Positions 11,940 to 24,004 of a stretch of DNA of 64,000 nucleotides are shown here, one piece after another. Source of the stretch: Styela clava (Eukaryota; Chordata; Ascidiacea; Stolidobranchia; Styelidae); the NCBI RefSeq assembly GCF_964204865.1, contig NC_135261.1, positions 10,292,001-10,356,000 of the forward strand, read 5' to 3'. Positions within the stretch are counted from its first letter, which is position 1, and each line of letters starts with the position of its first letter. The position numbers and the translations under genes were made by a program. Under the pieces are notes generated by a model. That model did no database searches. It had not been told where the DNA came from and saw only the letters and a list, made by a program, of their open reading frames with translations.

Positions 11940-12474
11940 CTTGAATGCAAATGTACAGATTGAAAAATCCATGGTGCAAATGTCCATGTGTAGAAATGTA
12001 TAAGGGTGCTATTGTACGTGGATGCAAATGTCCATGGATGCAAATGTGCATGAGTGCAATTGTACGTGGGCGAAAATGTCCGTGGGTTCAAACATTCTTG
12101 GGTGAAAATGTCCAGGGTGAAAATGTCCCTGGGTGTAAATATACATATGTGCAAATGTATTCGGGTGCAAATATACGTAGTTGCCAGTGGCGTATCTACG
12201 TAGAATGGCGCCCATGGCAAAGTCTAAAAATGCGCCCCCACGATAGTTGTTTGACAAATTATGATGACTCTTATTGAATTGATGTACTTGTACGTTATTA
12301 TTTAAGTAAAAACACGAGTTTCAATTATTCCCAATCTGAAATTATTTCATTGAAACTTTTTATGATTATGCTTTTTTGCAGTCTTTGCCCCTCTGCTCAA
12401 ACGGCGCCCATGGCACGAGCCATGGCTGCCACGCCCTAGATACGCCACTGGTAGTTGCAAATATAATGGAACCG
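11940..12474 (+). repeat. minisatellite relic of the MULE end, interrupted by a MITE
   Basis: Decayed 16-bp units (GGGTGCAAATGT variants) run from 11940 to 12184 and resume at 12451. They end in ATAATGGAACC, the same terminal sequence as the right end of the MULE at 8749. The unit resembles those of the MULE arms but is much more diverged. Matching relics lie at about 17285-17390 and 24716-24915 in the neighbouring duplication units. Confidence 0.75.
12185..12450. mobile_element. hAT MITE inside the minisatellite relic, TSD gtagttgc
   Basis: The ends CAGTGGCGTATCTA and TAGATACGCCACTG are perfect inverses over 14 bp. The flanking duplication gtagttgc lies at 12177-12184 and 12451-12458. The element is 266 bp and codes for nothing. 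Subterminal GGCGCCCATGGC is repeated in inverted form near the right end. Confidence 0.95.
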
Positions 12475-12838
12475 TTTTTAATGTACATATAGTCACTTTT
12501 TTTATTATAATAAATAATATTCCTTTTCTGTAGAAAATGCAACATTATATTCCATTTTGCAAAATGATTTATTGTCATAATAAAAACGTGTACATTTAAC
12601 GCCATGTTCTCACTTATATAGCTAAGTAAACTTATGTTAGAAAAAAGGGGACGAATATTTTAAAGTAACTAATGGACCAATACAATATTTGATTCCAAAT
12701 GCAGCATGGAGTCCTTGAGAAGATAAACTCGTTATTTGTGCTATTATCGATGTGTACACAACTACGCAAATTGATATAAAGTACGCCTGGTTTTCGCAAA
12801 TATTCATTGGACAAGAAATTGACCTTTGAATCTTTTTT

Positions 12839-13097
12839 TGGACACGTCAGTGTACATAACGATCGTTTTAATATTATGTTGTTGTTCTTGTTAGTCTTCT
12901 CTTTCGTCATGATGAAATCGCCTTTCTCTTCGAATACTGGACCAATTACTTTGAAATTTTCAGCGGTTAAAAATTGATTTTGTTGCCAGAAGGCTATCAC
13001 TCCTACTTTTTTTTTTTAATTTCTGTGGACTTTAAGACATTCGTTTTTTATGTGTTTGTGACGTGTTCATATATTTGAGCACAGCTCTATTGTTGTA
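12839..13097 (+). repeat. copy of repeat family R1
   Basis: It begins TGGACACGTCAG..CATAACGATCGTTTTAAT and ends GTTCATATATTTGAGCACAGC. It is the forward-orientation counterpart of 3896-4311. It lies between the minisatellite relic and the upstream block of gene B and codes for nothing. Confidence 0.6.
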
Positions 13098-13206
13098 ATA
13101 TGTTGTTGTTGTGAATAAATCGCTTACCTATTTTACTAAAGGCTTGGTTGCAATTTTTCTTTACTTTCATACTAACCCTAAAATGTTTACCACATTATAT
13201 AGTTAA

Positions 13207-13691
13207 CTTCGGGTTCATTTCTAACCGCCTATTTGCATTTTAAGTAATCTGTTTCAGTTTATGCATGTCATTTATCTACTACGAATTACACAAACATAAA
13301 TTATATCATGCCTGGTTTGGTATAGCTGAGATCCATACTTAGCCAATTGTTAATTTGCCAGGCAAACAAAATTGTTAATATTTAACGGATGCAATGACCT
13401 TGAAGGTCTTGTATACTTTCTTTTATAATAATAATATTATATAATAAAGATACTCTGGGAAATCTTTTTATTAAGCGTTTTGTTCGAAAGTACAGTGAGC
13501 TCAAAGAATTTACTAATTGCTTATATTAATGCTGAAAGGTATAGTTATAAAATCAGACTGGCCTTGGCAGAAAAATATATCGTAATAGAAGTAACAAAGA
13601 CATAATAAATGTGTAAAATCCTATTTTTATGATCAAATAAAGCAGTTTCTGAATATTTTACTTCTAACAGATATCAACTCTATAAAACATC
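13207..13691 (+). promoter_or_regulatory. conserved upstream block of PLAC8-like gene B
   Basis: This block is shared with the regions upstream of genes C, D and E. Landmarks in order are CTTCGG, CGCCTATTTGCA, CTACGAATTACAC, CAATTGTTAATTTG, ATTGTTAATATTTAAC, GACCTTGAAGG and TTACTAATTGC. It ends at the start codon. Conservation could be plain duplication history or a shared promoter. No TATA box can be assigned with confidence. Confidence 0.55.
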
Positions 13692-14838
13692 ATGGAACAG
13701 GTTAAATACGAATCAAAGCCAATCGAACAGCAGCCGCAAAATGGTTTTTCGCAGATGACAACAACAATGGGAGATAAACCCAGTTCAATTCCTTACATTC
13801 ATCAGGCAGATTATAGCCATAAGCCTATAATCAAGGAACCTGTTTCTCAGAAAAAGGACAAATCTTATTGGTCGACGCGATTATTCGATTGTAGGGAGAA
13901 CTGCACGTCATGTAAGAAAATATATCAGTGTTCAATTTAAGCCAAGGCTGTATATATCTTGATCATTGAATCCTTCGATTTTGAAGCTGGACATGCGGAC
14001 AAATTGACTCTTGTTTTAGAAATTGAACACAGAACTATTTCATTGTAATCTGTATTATCAAAGATTTGTTGGTTTTTATTTTAAAATTTAGATCCCTAGT
14101 AATTTTTCTCACTCCAGATTTCATCTTTGTACAACCATGGCATTTTTGGTAATTAAGCAATTACGTATATTAATTTATCGTAAGTCCAATTCGAACGAAA
14201 AAAACGTATCGTAAAAAAGGCAATGACACTATTATTTGAAAGTAGTATAAATGTTCCAACAATGAGTTCCAACTTTGAAGTCAAATTTTCAGTGTTATCT
14301 TAGTAGAAAGCAGCAGTAGTGTGATTCCCTTCTGGGTAAGATGATTCCACGCAATTTGCTTTTACACAGGCCTGCTGACAGCATTTTGCCCTCTTTGTTT
14401 CACGGCAAACGTGGCAACACGAATGGGTGAATCATGGTTATCAGCATGCTGTTGCTTTTTTGTTTTTGCGGTTCTGCACGTACGTCCCCCGGAAAGGAAG
14501 AAAACATCAAGGTATTTATAATAATATAATTATAAGGTAGTTAGCAGTTTTCAGAGTTGAAACGTAGAATATATGTTCTTCATACTTTCTGTAATTATGT
14601 TATGGTAATACAGATAACCCACGATAATTCCCAAAACTATCCTCAACGGTTTATCAACTTATGCCAAAGCACTGCACATTTTTGGCTGTCACCATCTTCT
14701 TAATTCTTCGTTCATAACAGGGTTCTCTGGCGGAAGATTGCTGCATAGAGATTTTTTGCAGATGTTGCAGAACTTGTCAACTATCTAGAGAACTTGATCA
14801 ACGTGGCTATCCAAAAAGCTGCTTGTGTGTATAATAAG
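13692..14838 (+). pseudogene. PLAC8-like gene B with a one-base deletion in exon 2
   Basis: Exon 1 is 13692-13911 and starts MEQVKYESK, like genes C-E. It ends in phase 1 with a TCAT/GTAAGA donor. Exon 2 starts after TTTTACACAG at 14370 with CLLTAFCPLCF and the ATRMGES motif. It is one base shorter than the paralogues: GCGGT replaces GCCGGT at about 14471. Exon 3 starts after CATAACAG at 14721 with GSLAEDCC and ends LSRELDQRGYPKSC. The deletion shifts the end of exon 2, so exon 3 would be read out of frame and stop early. The N-terminal half is also more diverged (SYWSTRLFDCRENC). It is a probable young pseudogene, with a sequencing error as the alternative. Confidence 0.65.
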
Positions 14839-15817
14839 ATACATATTATTTATGCGCGACAGCTGTCATTTCAATCAATCAATCAATGACTGAAATTTTT
14901 GTTGCTCATTAGAAAGCAGAAAAACTATCGAAAAACAATGCTTGATTACTGAAACAAATTTGTAGATTATTTCAGGAGATATATTAGTTCAAATTTCTGA
15001 AGGTTTTTGGATTTGTTTGGAACATTTGTGTTGTGATCGATATAAACTGTATTTGGTAATGAACTAAGTGTGTGGTGGAGCTGATTTCTGTAAGCATGAA
15101 CGACAAGTTACTCGGGTTGCAATAGATAGGCTATACGTCTATAGAATAAACAATCCAATTTTAACCAGTTTCAGTTAAAATTATAAAAACAAGGTTAATT
15201 TTTCCAAAATTCAAACAAAGACTTCCGTAGGAATCAAATTAGTTCACTTTTGGGAACATAACATGTTTTACCCAGTCATTATCAAATTTCATTTTCCACA
15301 ATTAAATCTACGGCCTGACAAGTACGGCTCATTCAATTGCTTTATAATTACTGAACTATTATGACGCGAACTCACGAAGTCAACTAAAAAAAAACTAGCT
15401 TCGTCTGGAGAAGATTAGGATTCGTTTCTATGTGTTGTGGAAATTTACGAATAAAATCGAATAAAGTTTTCTAACTTCTCTTCATTCACGTGGGCGTTGA
15501 AGCTAAAGGGTGAACGTGCGACTGGCAGGTCTGTGGCAGTCTACGAATTAGCAATATACTGTGACATCACATTTATTTACCAATTTATTGTCATACTTCT
15601 AGTCTTCTTAAGACTACAAAATCCCGAAAGAAATATTTCATCAATTGCGACCACACAAACAAATGCGTCGAAGTAGGCCTGCAGGCCATGCTTGTGTACA
15701 TGTTCAGATTATGCCATGCTGTTGAAGATAAGTTATATCATTTACCCTAGGACAATGGTTCTTATACTAAGAGATGCTTGATTCCACTGTCCATGAATGA
15801 TGATTATTCATCTAATG
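14839..15817 (+). other. 3' flank of gene B, no gene seen
   Basis: The first 250 bp match the 3' flanks of genes C-E (ACATATTATTT, GACAGCTGTCATTTCAATCA). The rest is AT-rich with no supported feature. Confidence 0.5.
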
Positions 15818-16345
15818 CAGTGGTTCCCAACCGTTCTACCCTGGCTGACCGGTAAAATTAAATGAACTGTACTCGAGGACCGGCAAAATATTGAAATGAG
15901 TGGAACGAAAAGTAATAGCATAATTATATTAATAACAAAGTCGATACTTTGGCACCAGGGTCAAAATCCTGTTGTGCATTACATGGAAAAGAACTTCGCC
16001 TTGTGACCACGTGAGATATTCTTAACCTTCTATTTGGGTGGTCATTTTAAGCAGGAAAAGCATGCAGGACAGAAAAAAACGCATGCGACGATCTTTAGGT
16101 TTATGAATCTTGCGCTTTCGCGATGAATCGGAACTAAAAAAGCGAAGAGTGTGATTACTCGGCGTCAAGATGTCACCAGGCAATTAATACCGCACTTATC
16201 AAACAGCAATATGACGGCGGTGGAGAAAAAACGTAATAGGCCAACGCAACTTCGGGTTCGGTAAAGCAATTGAGACGCAGAAGTTCAACAAAAAAACGAA
16301 ATTTCTTTCGGACCGGCAAAAAAGTTTCACGGACCGGCACAGAAA
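15818..16345 (+). mobile_element. hAT-like element fragment (left end present)
   Basis: It starts CAGTGGTTCCCAACCGTTC, a standard hAT terminus, and contains ACCGGCAAAA repeats near both limits. No matching right end or target duplication was found, so the right limit (around GGACCGGCACAG) is approximate. Confidence 0.55.
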
Positions 16346-16539
16346 TGATGTATAATTGAAATTTTTCAATGCTTTGTAAAACTTTTTAGTCTATGCTTTT
16401 CCCCCCAAATTTCGTATTGCAACATTTGTATCTTCACATAACAGAAGGGGCCGACATAAAGCTTACGTACTCGAACTCGGCACGGAGGATTCGACTACCC
16501 ATTTCATTATTTTGCCGGTTTGAAATTTTCAAAATACCT

Positions 16540-17390
16540 ATAGTATTACTAACCTAAGAGTTCAACATGAACTTTTTTAATGAAAAACTGTTTAATTTCC
16601 CGTGGCTTGTAAAGTATGATTTACGTGGCTAGACTATGGAAAAATGTGAAATCATTAATCATGTTTCATTCATGGAACTCAATGGGGGGGATTGTATCAC
16701 TGTTTTTCTAATGTGCTATTATATTGTAAAATATTTGAATGTACAGCACTAAAAGATATTACATCATAAGTTACCATACTACCATATTGCAACATACGTT
16801 TCAGAGCAGGGTGAGGAAAAGAAGTTAAGCTACGGACGACTGTATTCGTGGTCTCTAGCCTGATTCCATATACTAAGAATCACTCAGGAATAAAGATATT
16901 ATACTGAGCTGTGAATAAGAGAAATAGGAATAAAATGTTTAACATTCTATATCACTGTATGTATAAGGCGGAAAGTCGATTATGGCGTTTTAGGCTTTGA
17001 TAAACTGAACCATTGCAAAGACTAGATAAAACATTGCAATTGCGTGCTGCTTTGCTATTAGACCTCTATATCATTTTGTTGTTTGTAGTCCGCTAGTTGG
17101 GACAAGAGTGGATATTTGCAACGGGTTTTCGACGTCATAATGACGTCACATTTTCTTGTTGCACAATGTTTTATTTCAGTTTTTTAATTGTAACCTTCTA
17201 TCAGACCTAGTTTTATGGGTTTAGTTGGTGTTTAGGAAAAGTGGGTGGCTTGGTAGACTAAATAGCCGCAATACATAAATAAAATGACAGTGGGTGGAAA
17301 TATCCGGGTGTGCCAATGTCCATGGGTGCAAACGTTCGTGGCTGAAAAGGTTCAGAGTGCAGATGTACAAAGGTGCGAAGACAATGGAAC
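16540..17390 (+). repeat. duplicated 3' flank of gene B plus short minisatellite relic
   Basis: About 16540-17285 parallels 10500-11215 and 23200-23815 and includes GTAGTCCGCTAGTTGG. At about 17285-17390 there are a few decayed 16-bp units ending ACAATGGAAC, then TTTTATGTACAT. This parallels 12450-12500 and 24895-24930. Confidence 0.65.
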
Positions 17391-17936
17391 ATTACTTTTA
17401 TGTACATAGATTCATTGTTTTTGAATTATAATAGATAATTCCCATAGAAAATACAACATTAAACGTGTACGTTTACCGCCTTGAAGTCACTTTTTCCTAT
17501 TATAGCTTTATGAACTTATGTTAAAAAGGGGAAAAGGAATATTTCAATGTAAATAATTAACCCAACGTAAATGACTAACGTACGCAAATTCATATGAAGT
17601 ATTTCTGACCTGTGGATAGTTTTGGTATTATGTTGTTGTTGTGAAAAAATTTCAATCGTTTATCCCTTTAATTACAAGATTAATTGCTTTGAAATTTGTA
17701 GTGGTTAAACCTTGTTGTTGGCGCTTGAAGGCTATTACTTTTACTTAATCATTTCAAAACTTCCTGTAGGCAGTATGGGATTCGTTTTTCACCACGAAGT
17801 TTTGTGTGATTACGTCATTAACGTGCCTTGGTTCCGTGATCACATCTTCTATTTTACCGGTATTGTAAAAGATTTATTACTAGTTCGTTTTGACTTTCGT
17901 GTTCATATATTTGAGCATTGCTCTCTTGATTTAAAG

Positions 17937-19318
17937 CAGGGGTCACCAAACTACGGCCCGCGGGCCGGATCCGGCCCGCGGCGTCATTTTATCCGGCCCG
18001 CAATAACACGCAAAAATGGCTAAATTTTTTACCGATGGAGATTTTCCCCATCATCGTCTTCCTTGTTTATTTCGTAACATTGGCCAATCAGCAAGATGCA
18101 AAAAAGTGACGTATTAATGGGCCTTTTCGCATCCTCTCAGACACTTTTGTCACCCTGACAGATTTTCAGTCGTGGTTGTGAACAATACTTCGTTTTTGCG
18201 GCTTTGAATGCTATTCGTTAGTTTTTGGTTGTGTTTCGGAAATTGGAATATGAATCAAATAAGTCAATCATCATTTGCCTCCTTAGGAGTTGTAGTTTTT
18301 ATATAGTAGTAATGAATAGTAGTATAGTAATGAAAAATTACTCTAGAAATAGCTGTGACAAAATAGGCTAACATTCTCTACCGGCACGCAAAGTTTTATA
18401 AAAAGTTTAAGTAAAAAGTTTTATAAAAACGGTCAAGAAATAACGGAGATATCGGAATTTTAGTACCGCCCGACAGGCCAATTATTTCCATAAGGATTGT
18501 ATTACTTTTTTGATAAGAACTGTAATAAATATGAAAAAAGAACACTTATCAATCACCAATCTTTCGATGTGCGTCACATCAATGGAATATTGAGACTAGT
18601 TCAGGATTTTATTCTGGCAACGGTCATTGACACCGCCGAAAGATCGTCGCAAATAAACGCTGGAGTTGTGCATGATAGTTTGACAGTGGTTAATTGTGGG
18701 TTATAATTAACGATGTTCTGATTGTACAAACTTCATAAAAATTGGTAAGTATCAAGTTAGGCAAGAAATACACACGTCTATATAAATTTTATTGGTGTCC
18801 ATAGACAATATCATTAATTTGCACTACGTATAACTGGAGCGTAATTTTTAAAAGCTCCGAATGTTGGAAAATTTATGCGCTAATGGAAAAATTCAAATAC
18901 CAGATAATAGTTATTTATTTTATCTAAATTATGTCAATTTCATGGAATTCCTAGATACAGTAGGCAATCCGTAGTCATTTTTATGAGCGGTATTCCAACA
19001 CGGCGTAACGGTATTTTGTAACATTTCTAATTCATGACAGCAACGTTTTAATAACAGCTAAACTCAGGATAGTTGTCTAGATATAGAAATCTTGTATATT
19101 TGTTTTCCTGGGATGTTCTCGATCTTTATTCTGCGATATAGATAGAATTTAATATTCAAGTCTTCAGAAATGTAGAATATATATTGTTGAATGAATTCAA
19201 TGGCTTTCCCAACTTTTGTGAATTTATTGTATTGCATTGACAAAAATATTCATCCGGCCCGTTTCAACACAGTTTGAGTCATACCCGGCCCGCGGTCAAA
19301 AAAGTTTGGTGACCCCTG
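17937..19318. mobile_element. hAT non-autonomous element, TSD atttaaag
   Basis: The terminal repeats are CAGGGGTCACCAAACT and AGTTTGGTGACCCCTG. The perfect 8-bp duplication atttaaag lies at 17929-17936 and 19319-19326. The element is 1,382 bp. Subterminal GGCCCGCGG stretches occur at both ends. No transposase frame is visible. Left of it (17.6-17.93 kb) is a decayed R1 copy ending in ATATTTGAGCATTGCTCTC. Confidence 0.95.
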
Positions 19319-19326
19319 ATTTAAAG

Positions 19327-20501
19327 CGAAAGTGTTTGTCGCTGGAAATTATAATGTTAATCATTCATTATATTCATCGCAAAAATATTTGTTTATTAAC
19401 CTGCTGTGAATTTGATTGCCTTTCTTAAAATATTTGTTCGAAACATTGTTTGTTTATTGGGTAATATTGAATATACGTTTTTTATTTGTTTACTCAGTCA
19501 GGACATTATATTGTATAGAAAAAACGACCTTTTGGTAGCCAAAAAGACGGGTAACCGGTGACATGTACGACCCTGTATTTTCTTTGTCGCCAAAAAATGC
19601 TCTGTAATGTTCAACGTCTTACGTGTGACTTACGTTACGCCTATGTAACGCAGCAAAGTTATGTTGGATTCGTTTGTATCGACAGGTTTATAAATTACAC
19701 GGAAACAGTGCTATATTATAAGAGACGTAACCTCTCTGCTTTTTCGAAAGGCAGCGTCGTCGAATAATCTCGTGTAACTAAACAAGGGAACGATGCACTA
19801 ATATATGGTCACGAAAACCAAAACGAAGTAGTACAGCCTCAGTACAGGTTTTAAATCTGTCACAGTAGACAATTGGTACCTCACGACTCCGCCAGACAGC
19901 AACTCACTTCAACGCGGGACCGCCATAAGCTGCGCAATATTTTAAATTTGCTGACGTCATACCACACAATGAACGAATCCCATAGAGCCCACAAAAATAA
20001 TATTAAAATAGTAAATGTAAGTACAATCTTTAACCATTGAAAATTTCAAATAAATTGGCCCAGTATTTGATGATGAAGGCGTTTTTTTATTCACAACGAG
20101 AAGAAGAGGAATACTAACAAGATGAACAACAACATAATAACAAAATCATCCATGTGTAGCCTACATTTCGTGTTCAATAATGCCGACACTTATGGTTGGT
20201 TAATTGTAGGTTTATTTCTGTAATATTTGTTATGCAACGCACAACTAAATATAGAGGCTTTTGTGAGTACAGAAAAAAAAAACTTGATTCTGACAAAGAG
20301 CAATCAAAAGTGCGATGACAATTTAGCACAGACTACATGTTTAAAAGAGGCACTTTGTTCAAAGTCAAAAACGAAAACAAATTTTTTTTAACCTGAATGC
20401 TTACACACAATTTAGTATTGTGTGTTTCATGGTAAGTATTTGGCTCCAATATCATATATGTTAAATATATAACTGTTAAATATATAATGCATTCTTGGCA
20501 T
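19327..20501. other. intergenic stretch between units B and C
   Basis: No gene is supported. About 20000-20180 is a decayed copy of repeat R1 (CTTTAACCATTGAAAATTTC, TTGGCCCAGTATTTGA). About 19440-19560 resembles 31385-31500 upstream of gene E (TTGAATATACGTTTTTTATT, AGTCAGGACA, CAAAAAGAC), which supports a common duplication origin. Confidence 0.5.
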
Positions 20502-21012
20502 TTCGGCTTAATAATTTCTAACGGCCTATTTGCACAAGTAATCTATTATACAAAACAAACAATTTAGGTATTTATTTCATCTGTTACGAATTAAACAAAC
20601 ATAAATTATTTAATGAATGATTTGATATAGCAGAATTCCATACTTAATCAATTGTTAATATGTCAGGCTAAGGACATTGTTAATATTTAACGTATGCAAA
20701 GGCCTTAAATATCTTGTTGTCTTTCTAAATATATATATAATAAAAATATGTTGGGAAACCTTTTCAGTTTATTAAGAATTTTATTCGAAAGTACATTGGG
20801 GTCGAAAAATTTAGTAATTGCTTGCATTAATGCTCAAACACATATGTGTAAAATCAGTCTAGTCTTGTCAGAGAAAGGTGGACAATGCGTTTATCGAAAT
20901 AGCGTAATGGGAGCAACAGAGATACAATAAATCTGTGTAAAATCCCATTTTATGAACAAATAAAATCGTTTCTAAATATTTTTCTTCTGACAGATACTAA
21001 CAATTGAACATA
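20502..21012 (+). promoter_or_regulatory. conserved upstream block of PLAC8-like gene C
   Basis: Same landmarks as upstream of gene B: GGCCTATTTGCAC, TACGAATTA, CAATTGTTAATATGTCAGGC, ATTGTTAATATTTAACGT, AAATATCTTG and TAGTAATTGC. It runs directly to the start codon. Confidence 0.55.
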
Positions 21013-22034
21013 ATGGAACAGGTTAAATACGAATCTCCGCAAACTACAACGGGAGAAATATACTGTTCAAGTCCGTACGTTCCCCCGGCACAATATGGCC
21101 ATACGACTTTAATCAGCGCACCTGTTTCTCAGCAAATGGACAGGACTTCTTGGTCGTCGGGATTATGCGCATGTATGACGGACTGCAGTTCATGTAAGAA
21201 CATGTATAAGTGGTCAATTCAATCCAAGATTATATATATCCTACCTATTTAATCATTCGATGCTGTAGCTAAACATGCAGAAAAATTGAATTCTGTTTTG
21301 GAAGCTGAACACATGACTTTTTGCCAACAATATTGTTGTAAATGCTGTATATCATCAAAAATTTGTCAGTTTGTTTTCCTTAAATTTAGCTGTATGGATT
21401 TTGCTCCCGTCAAATTTCAAATTTCGTTCAATAATGGCATTTCGATTGAATCAAAAAAAATTAATCCAAATGAAAAAATGACGTATGTAACGTACAAAAT
21501 TCAGATAGTAGCCTACTATTATTTAAAGTGGCGTGAATGTTCCAACTATGAGTTCCAATTTTTAGTTTTAAATTAGAAGTTTAAGTTAGAACTTTGGTGA
21601 TTTGCAGTAATGTAATACACTTTTGCATGAGTAAGGTGATTTGCTTTTACACAGGCCTGCTGACACCATTTTGCCCTGTTTGTTTCACGGCAAACTTGGC
21701 AACCCGAATGGGTGAATCATGTTTATATGGATACTGTTGCGCCCCTCATTTTGCCAGTACTGCACGTCCGTACTTCCGAGGAAAAGAAAACATCACGGTA
21801 TTAATAATAACATAATTATAAAACTAATTAGCCTCTTTCGAAATTGAAAAGTTGATCATTCTTTTTCTATAATTTCTGTAATTAAGTTATGTCTCATAAC
21901 ACTTTTCGATTGGCAAATTTCAGGGTTCTCTGGCGGGTGATTGCTGCATAGGATGTTGGTGCGTATGCTGCAACATTTGTCAAATATCTCGTGAACTCGA
22001 TCGTCGTGGCTATTCAAGAGGGTGCATGTGTTAA
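21013..22034 (+). CDS. PLAC8-like gene C
   Basis: Exons are 21013-21193, 21655-21797 and 21924-22034, giving 144 residues. Donors are CAT/GTAAGA and ACG/GTATTA; acceptors are TTTTACACAG and AAATTTCAG. The start ATG opens MEQVKYES, the signature shared by B, D and E. A short Pro/Tyr-rich N-terminus (PYVPPAQYGH) is followed by WSSGLCACMTDCSSC, then the PLAC8 core CLLTPFCPVCF, ATRMGESCLYGYCC, GSLAGDCCIGCWC, CCNICQISRELDRRGYSRG and a final CMC. PLAC8/cornifelin proteins are small Cys-rich proteins of varied roles, so no specific function can be given. It is shorter than D and E because the N-terminal linker lacks about 13 residues. All hallmark cysteines are kept. Confidence 0.9.
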
Positions 22035-22259
22035 TAAGAAGATGCATAATATTTCTACATGACAGCTGTCCATTCAATCATTCAATTAATAATTGTAGAT
22101 TAATTCATGATATGTATTATTTCACATTTTAACGATTTTAACATTTGTTTGAAATATATTTGTTGTGCTCGATATATTCTTTGTTTGGTAATCAATTCAG
22201 TGTGTGATCTATAGTCAGTGGTTTCAGAATAAAGATACTGTAAGAATCAGTGGCGAGCT

Positions 22260-22460
22260 ACTCAGGGTGTAATAACTTAGATAGTATATACCTGGGTGGT
22301 CCAAGGTTGCGAGATTGAAGGGCCGCAAAAAAAATTGAGAAGACTTTGCGGGTCGCAGTTGGGAAAACACAAAAGTTATCGACACGGGAGATTCGACTAC
22401 CCACGTCAGTCAGTATTTTGTCTGGGGTGGATCAAAATTTTCAAAATACCTGTAGCCCAC
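22260..22460. repeat. hAT-like repeat fragment in the 3' flank of gene C
   Basis: GGGTGGTCCAAGGTTGCG and GGGTCGCAGTTGGGAAAAC resemble the ends of hAT MITEs elsewhere in the window. The adjoining ATTCGACTACCCAC segment also occurs near 16490 and 27350. No target duplication was found. Confidence 0.4.
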
Positions 22461-22629
22461 CAATAAAACTGTGAATCATGGTTTCATCACAAATTGCTGT
22501 TGGTGATCTTGCGGTTAATCCGTCGTTGCGAAATGTTCAGCGTCAAAGACTCTGCCTACAGCGACGACAGGTAGGATAGAATTACATGTTTATCCCGAGG
22601 GAGAGAAAATCCGATAAGACGGCTTAATC

Positions 22630-22914
22630 ATATGGCGAACCACGGACTCTCGTCCGGTTACCAGTCCAGGTCAGATATGGGATTAGTTAGCCAGTTATTT
22701 GTTTTCGGAAGCATGGACTTGATGGTGGAGGAAGCCGTGACCGACCAGCGGTTACGTGAACCACCCCACGGCGGCGAGGAGTCCAGCAATCCTCTCGCAC
22801 ATGATCATTCCCGCATGGGATTCGAACCTGCGATCACACGAAGGGTAATCAGAGATGCGGTGGCGAGCGTATTCCTAACGCTTAGCGCGATGCGCCACAC
22901 CGCCGAGCCAAATT
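22630..22914 (-). repeat. tRNA-derived SINE, full-length copy
   Basis: On the minus strand it starts GGCTCGGCGGTGTGGCGCAT. A region like RNA polymerase III box A follows, then the box B sequence GGTTCGAATCC about 75 bp further on, and a tRNA-unrelated body (TCCACCATCAAGTCCATGC). The tail reads TAACCGGACGAGAGTCC. It is about 285 bp. Partial relatives lie at 45593-45760, 46640-46960 and 63895-64000. It is not a tRNA gene because the body continues well past the box B helix. Confidence 0.8.
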
Positions 22915-22971
22915 TATTATGAAATATCTAAAAAGCCGTAACATAAGACCCGAGAGCTATGCTCAAGTATA

Positions 22972-23815
22972 TGGTAAAGTAATGTTGTACATCTGAAACA
23001 TATCCTAATTGTTTAATATGCTACAAAATTTATAGATAATAAGTATGCTTGAATAATAATCTTACATATGTATATGTAATGTTTACAATAATCTGTTTAT
23101 TGTCTTTATCCACCATATGTTACTAACTTAATAAGAATTCAAAATTAAAGAATTGTTTAATAGGCTCTTGAAACTCGAAAAAAATTTAATGTAATATGAA
23201 AAAAATTTGCCATTGATTTTCTGCATCTTATAAAGTATGATCTATGTGGAATATATCGCGGTTTTTCCAATGTGCAATATTATTGTAAAATATCTCAATA
23301 TACAGTTCTAAAAACTAGTGCATCAGAAGTTAACATAAGAAATATATTACACCTTAAGTTTTCAGGGTGAAAAAGAAAGTAAAGATACGGACGACTATAT
23401 TCAATATCTCTAGCAACACTCAACATACGAAGAACAACCCGCAAGAGATACCGAACTAAAAATAATGATGAAATAAAAGGGTTTACATTTTCTATGACTG
23501 TGTGTAAAGTCGTTTTAGGCGTTGATAAACTGAACCACTACCTAGTCCTAGACTAGATCAAACATTGCAATTGCATTTGCCAGTAGACATCGATATCACT
23601 GTGTTGTTTGTAGTCCGCTAGTTGGCAATGGAGTGACTATTTGCAACTGGTTTTCGAGATCACGATGGGTCACTTATTCTTGGCGCACGATGTTTCATTT
23701 CGTTTTTTTTTAATCAGACCCACCTATCTGACCTAGTTTTATGACTTTAGTTGGTGTTTTGGGAAGCTTGGTTGACTATATAGCCGCAACACATATATAA
23801 AATTCGACTTCAATT
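22972..23815 (+). repeat. duplicated 3' flank of gene C
   Basis: Closely similar to 10180-11215 after gene A, beginning AGTAATGTTGTACATCTGAA. Shared markers are TCACTGTGTTGTTTGTAGTC and CCGCTAGTTGGCA. Confidence 0.65.
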
Positions 23816-24004
23816 GAAAATAGGATAAGATGAAATATATAATGGATTTAAAACACTCTATGTTCACAATACAATATATCTATCTATTTTAGAACAATTC
23901 AGTACTTTTTTCGATAAAAAAAAAACGGGTAGAAATATCAATGTGCTATGTACAACTAACTTATTTAGCAAAAGCAACATGAATAACCAATATTATGTCA
24001 TCAG

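Noticed and set aside
22800..22914. Possible functional tRNA gene
   Set aside because: Box B is good, but the helices do not close as a tRNA and the repeat body continues. It is a SINE head.
22632..22922. 96-codon reading frame
   Set aside because: It lies entirely within a SINE on the opposite strand.
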